Assembly (NCBI RefSeq): GCF_011391645.1
Contig: NZ_JAABQC010000017.1
Span: forward strand, 1 to 36,091
Reading direction: 5' to 3'
Source of the DNA: Rhodoferax sp.
Lineage (GTDB): Bacteria > Pseudomonadota > Gammaproteobacteria > Burkholderiales > Burkholderiaceae_C
Length of the DNA stretch: 36,091 nt
Below, piece by piece: positions 33,577 to 36,091 of this stretch (within the stretch, counting starts at the first letter, position 1; every line of letters begins with the position of its first letter). Below the pieces are notes generated by a model. It searched no databases, was not told the origin of the DNA, and was given only the letters and a program-made list of their open reading frames with translations. The translations under genes and the position numbers were made by a program.

Positions 33577-35325
33577 ATGTCCCCTACGCCCAAGAAGCCC
33601 TTGCGTTCTGCCGCCTGGTTTGGCACTGCCGACAAAAACGGCTTCATGTATCGGAGCTGGATGAAAAATCAGGGCATTCCTGACCATGAATTTCAGGGCA
33701 AGCCGATCATTGGCATCTGCAACACCTGGTCTGAACTGACGCCCTGCAACGCCCACTTTCGCAAGATTGCCGAGCACGTCAAACGCGGCATTTCCGAGGC
33801 CGGCGGCTTTCCGGTTGAGTTCCCGGTGTTCTCCAACGGCGAGTCCAACCTGCGCCCCACCGCCATGCTGACCCGCAACCTGGCCAGCATGGACGTCGAG
33901 GAATCGATTCGCGGCAACCCGATGGACGCCGTGGTGCTGCTGGTGGGCTGCGACAAGACCACCCCGGCGCTGCTGATGGGCGCGGCAAGTTGCGACATTC
34001 CCACCATCGTGGTCACCGGTGGCCCGATGTTGAACGGCAAGCACGAAGGCCGCGACATTGGCTCTGGCACGGTGGTCTGGCAATTGCACGAAGCGGTCAA
34101 GGCCGGCAAAATTTCGCTCAACGAGTTCATGTCGGCCGAAGCCGGCATGTCACGCTCGGCGGGCACCTGCAACACCATGGGCACCGCCTCCACCATGGCC
34201 TGCATGGCCGAGGCGCTGGGCACCTCGCTGCCCCACAACGCCGCCATTCCGGCAGTCGATGCGCGCCGCTACGTGCTGGCGCACATGTCGGGCATGCGCA
34301 TCGTCGAGATGGTCTGGGAAGACCTGAAGCTGTCCAAGGTGCTGACGCGCGAAGCCTTTGAAAACGCCATTCGCGTCAATGCGGCCATCGGCGGCTCGAC
34401 CAATGCGGTGATTCATCTGAAGGCGATTGCCGGGCGCATCGGCGTGCCGCTGGAACTGGAGGACTGGACGAACATTGGCAAGGGCACGCCGACTCTGGTG
34501 GATTTGCAGCCATCCGGCCGCTTCCTGATGGAAGAGTTTTACTACGCCGGCGGCCTGCCGGGCGTGCTGCGCCGCATGGGCGAGGGTGGCCTGCTGCCGC
34601 ACAAGGACGCGCTAACGGTCAATGGCAGGTCGCTCTGGGACAACGTGCTGGATGCGTCCATCCACAACGATGAAGTCATCCGGACGCTGGAAAATCCATT
34701 GGTCGCAGATGGCAGCATGTGCATTTTGCGCGGCAACCTGGCGCCGCGCGGTGCGGTGCTCAAGCCCTCTGCGGCCACGCCCGCGCTGATGAAGCACCGG
34801 GGCAAGGCGGTCGTTTTTGAAGACTTCGACCATTACAAGGCGCGCATCGGCGACCCCGATCTGGTGGTCGATGCCAATTCGGTGCTGGTGATGAAAAACT
34901 GCGGTCCCAAGGGCTACCCCGGCATGGCCGAGGTTGGCAATATGGGCTTGCCACCCAAGCTGCTGGCGCAGGGCGTCACCGACATGGTGCGTATTTCGGA
35001 TGCGCGCATGAGCGGCACCGCCTACGGCACCGTGGTGCTGCATGTGGCGCCTGAGGCGGCCGCCGGTGGGCCACTGGCGATCGTGCAGGACGGCGACTGG
35101 ATCGCCCTGGACAGTTTTGCGGGCAAGCTGGAACTGGAAGTGAGTGACGCCGACATCGCGCTGCGCTTCGCGGCGCGGCAAGCGCAGCAGCAAGCCGCTC
35201 TGGCGGCGCCGAAGGGCGGTTACCAGCAGCTCTACATCGACCGGGTGCTGCAGGCTGACGAAGGCTGTGATTTTGATTTTCTGGTGGGTTGTCGTGGCGC
35301 TGAGGTGCCCAAGCACTCCCATTGA
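33577..35325 (+). CDS. IlvD/Edd-family sugar-acid dehydratase
   Basis: A 582-residue iron-sulfur dehydratase. Cluster cysteines are in [22 protein letters not shown] and [11 protein letters not shown]. The opening [26 protein letters not shown] is the pattern of L-arabinonate and related sugar-acid dehydratases rather than of dihydroxyacid dehydratase IlvD. It would yield a 2-keto-3-deoxy acid. LysR control and the downstream aldehyde dehydrogenase suggest a catabolic operon rather than branched-chain amino acid synthesis. Exact substrate is undetermined. Confidence 0.88.
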   Translation: MSPTPKKPLRSAAWFGTADKNGFMYRSWMKNQGIPDHEFQGKPIIGICNTWSELTPCNAHFRKIAEHVKRGISEAGGFPVEFPVFSNGESNLRPTAMLTRNLASMDVEESIRGNPMDAVVLLVGCDKTTPALLMGAASCDIPTIVVTGGPMLNGKHEGRDIGSGTVVWQLHEAVKAGKISLNEFMSAEAGMSRSAGTCNTMGTASTMACMAEALGTSLPHNAAIPAVDARRYVLAHMSGMRIVEMVWEDLKLSKVLTREAFENAIRVNAAIGGSTNAVIHLKAIAGRIGVPLELEDWTNIGKGTPTLVDLQPSGRFLMEEFYYAGGLPGVLRRMGEGGLLPHKDALTVNGRSLWDNVLDASIHNDEVIRTLENPLVADGSMCILRGNLAPRGAVLKPSAATPALMKHRGKAVVFEDFDHYKARIGDPDLVVDANSVLVMKNCGPKGYPGMAEVGNMGLPPKLLAQGVTDMVRISDARMSGTAYGTVVLHVAPEAAAGGPLAIVQDGDWIALDSFAGKLELEVSDADIALRFAARQAQQQAALAAPKGGYQQLYIDRVLQADEGCDFDFLVGCRGAEVPKHSH

Positions 35326-35357
35326 ACACCGCTTGCCCTCCAACGCAAAGAACCGTG

Positions 35358-36091
35358 ATGACTTCAAAAATCAAATGTGCCGTGATCGGGCCGGGCAACA
35401 TCGGCACTGATCTGCTTTACAAGTTGTGCCGCAGCCCGGTGCTGGAACCGGTCTGGATGGTGGGCGTTGACGCCACCTCGGAGGGCCTGCAGCGCGCCCG
35501 CGAGAAGGGCCTCAAGACCACGGATCAGGGTGTTGACGGCCTGCTGCCGCATGTCCTGATTGATGGCGTTCAGATCGCCTTTGACGCGACCTCGGCCTAT
35601 GTTCATGCCGAGAACTCGTGCAAGCTGACCGAACTCGGCGTTTTGGTAATCGACCTGACGCCGGCCGCCATCGGGCCGTTTTGCGTGCCGCCGGTGAACC
35701 TGGCCGCGCTTCTTGGCCGGGGTGAGATGAACGTCAACATGGTGACCTGCGGCGGGCAGGCCACGATCCCGATGATTGCGGCTATTTCCAGCGTGCAGCC
35801 AGTCCAGTACGGTGAGATCGTGGCCACCATTTCCTCCAGGTCGGCCGGCCCCGGCACACGCAGAAACATTGACGAATTCACCCGCACCACTTCGCGCGCC
35901 ATCGAACAGGTGGGCGGTGCCGCCAGGGGCAAGGCCATCATCATCATCAACCCGGCCGAGCCACCGCTGGTGATGCGCGACACCGTGCATTGCCTGACCG
36001 AAACCGAGCCCGACCAGGAAAAAATCACCGCCGCCATCAGCGGCATGATCACCGAAGTGCAGAAATACGTGCCGGGCTACCGACTGGTGAA
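35358..36091 (+). CDS. Acylating acetaldehyde dehydrogenase, 3' truncated
   Basis: This ORF runs off the right edge and so is missing from the track. 244 complete codons are visible from ATG 35358. Features: Rossmann loop [26 protein letters not shown], and active-site Cys in [12 protein letters not shown], matching MhpF/DmpF enzymes that oxidise short aldehydes to acyl-CoA with NAD. A GTG at 35355 is an alternative start. It follows the sugar-acid dehydratase by 32 bases. A sugar-acid route yielding glycolaldehyde, or a meta-cleavage pathway, are both possible; a DmpG-type aldolase would be expected just outside. Confidence 0.9.
   Translation, partial: MTSKIKCAVIGPGNIGTDLLYKLCRSPVLEPVWMVGVDATSEGLQRAREKGLKTTDQGVDGLLPHVLIDGVQIAFDATSAYVHAENSCKLTELGVLVIDLTPAAIGPFCVPPVNLAALLGRGEMNVNMVTCGGQATIPMIAAISSVQPVQYGEIVATISSRSAGPGTRRNIDEFTRTTSRAIEQVGGAARGKAIIIINPAEPPLVMRDTVHCLTETEPDQEKITAAISGMITEVQKYVPGYRLV

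Noticed and set aside
33376-34089. 237-residue antisense ORF over the dehydratase start
   Set aside because: Overlaps the LysR and dehydratase genes and lacks any recognisable motif.

Overview
The window looks like a high-GC chromosome segment of a facultatively autotrophic, sulfur-oxidising betaproteobacterium. A Rhodoferax-like member of the Comamonadaceae is my best guess. This rests on the sox gene order, a form II RuBisCO locus with cbbQ/cbbO, a Calvin-cycle operon led by cbbY, and Burkholderiales-style repeats. No rRNA, tRNA, CRISPR array or transposase was seen.

Region 1 (1-11200, + strand) handles thiosulfate and sulfide. It begins inside a metallo-beta-lactamase-fold hydrolase gene (SoxH-like), followed by a SoxW-like periplasmic thioredoxin, a Crp/Fnr regulator, a small haem protein and an ArsR-type SoxR regulator. 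Then comes soxCDYZAXB, encoding the periplasmic Sox multienzyme system. Thiosulfate is conjugated to SoxY by SoxXA, SoxB hydrolyses sulfate off, and SoxCD oxidises the sulfane sulfur. A small membrane protein and a two-half YeeE/YedE sulfur transporter follow, the latter behind a textbook FNR-type promoter. The Crp/Fnr regulator has the recognition-helix signature that reads this kind of site, so oxygen or redox state may link the two ends of the cluster.

Region 2 (11213-16072, - strand) encodes form II RuBisCO (cbbM) and its CbbQ/CbbO activase. The 390-bp cbbM-cbbQ spacer holds two inverted copies of a hairpin element of about 105 bp. Their stems differ in sequence but keep their pairing, and their internal loops are conserved, which suggests a structured RNA. 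A REP-like hairpin lies between them. A ParA-type ATPase gene diverges from cbbM.

Region 3 (17100-19970) is accessory: a vapBC toxin-antitoxin pair and a large gene that reads as a nuclease-helicase fusion (DUF2075 type), placed between the RuBisCO genes and cbbR.

Region 4 (20010-29929) is cbbR, divergent from cbbY-rpe-fbp-prk-tkt-gph-pgk-fba. This operon supplies Calvin-cycle regeneration, phosphoglycolate salvage and removal of the inhibitor xylulose bisphosphate. Palindromic repeats sit between prk and tkt and between pgk and fba.

Region 5 (29949-36091) holds two small secreted proteins, a universal stress protein, a PPK2-type polyphosphate kinase, and a LysR regulator divergent from an IlvD/Edd sugar-acid dehydratase. 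An acylating acetaldehyde dehydrogenase gene runs off the right edge.
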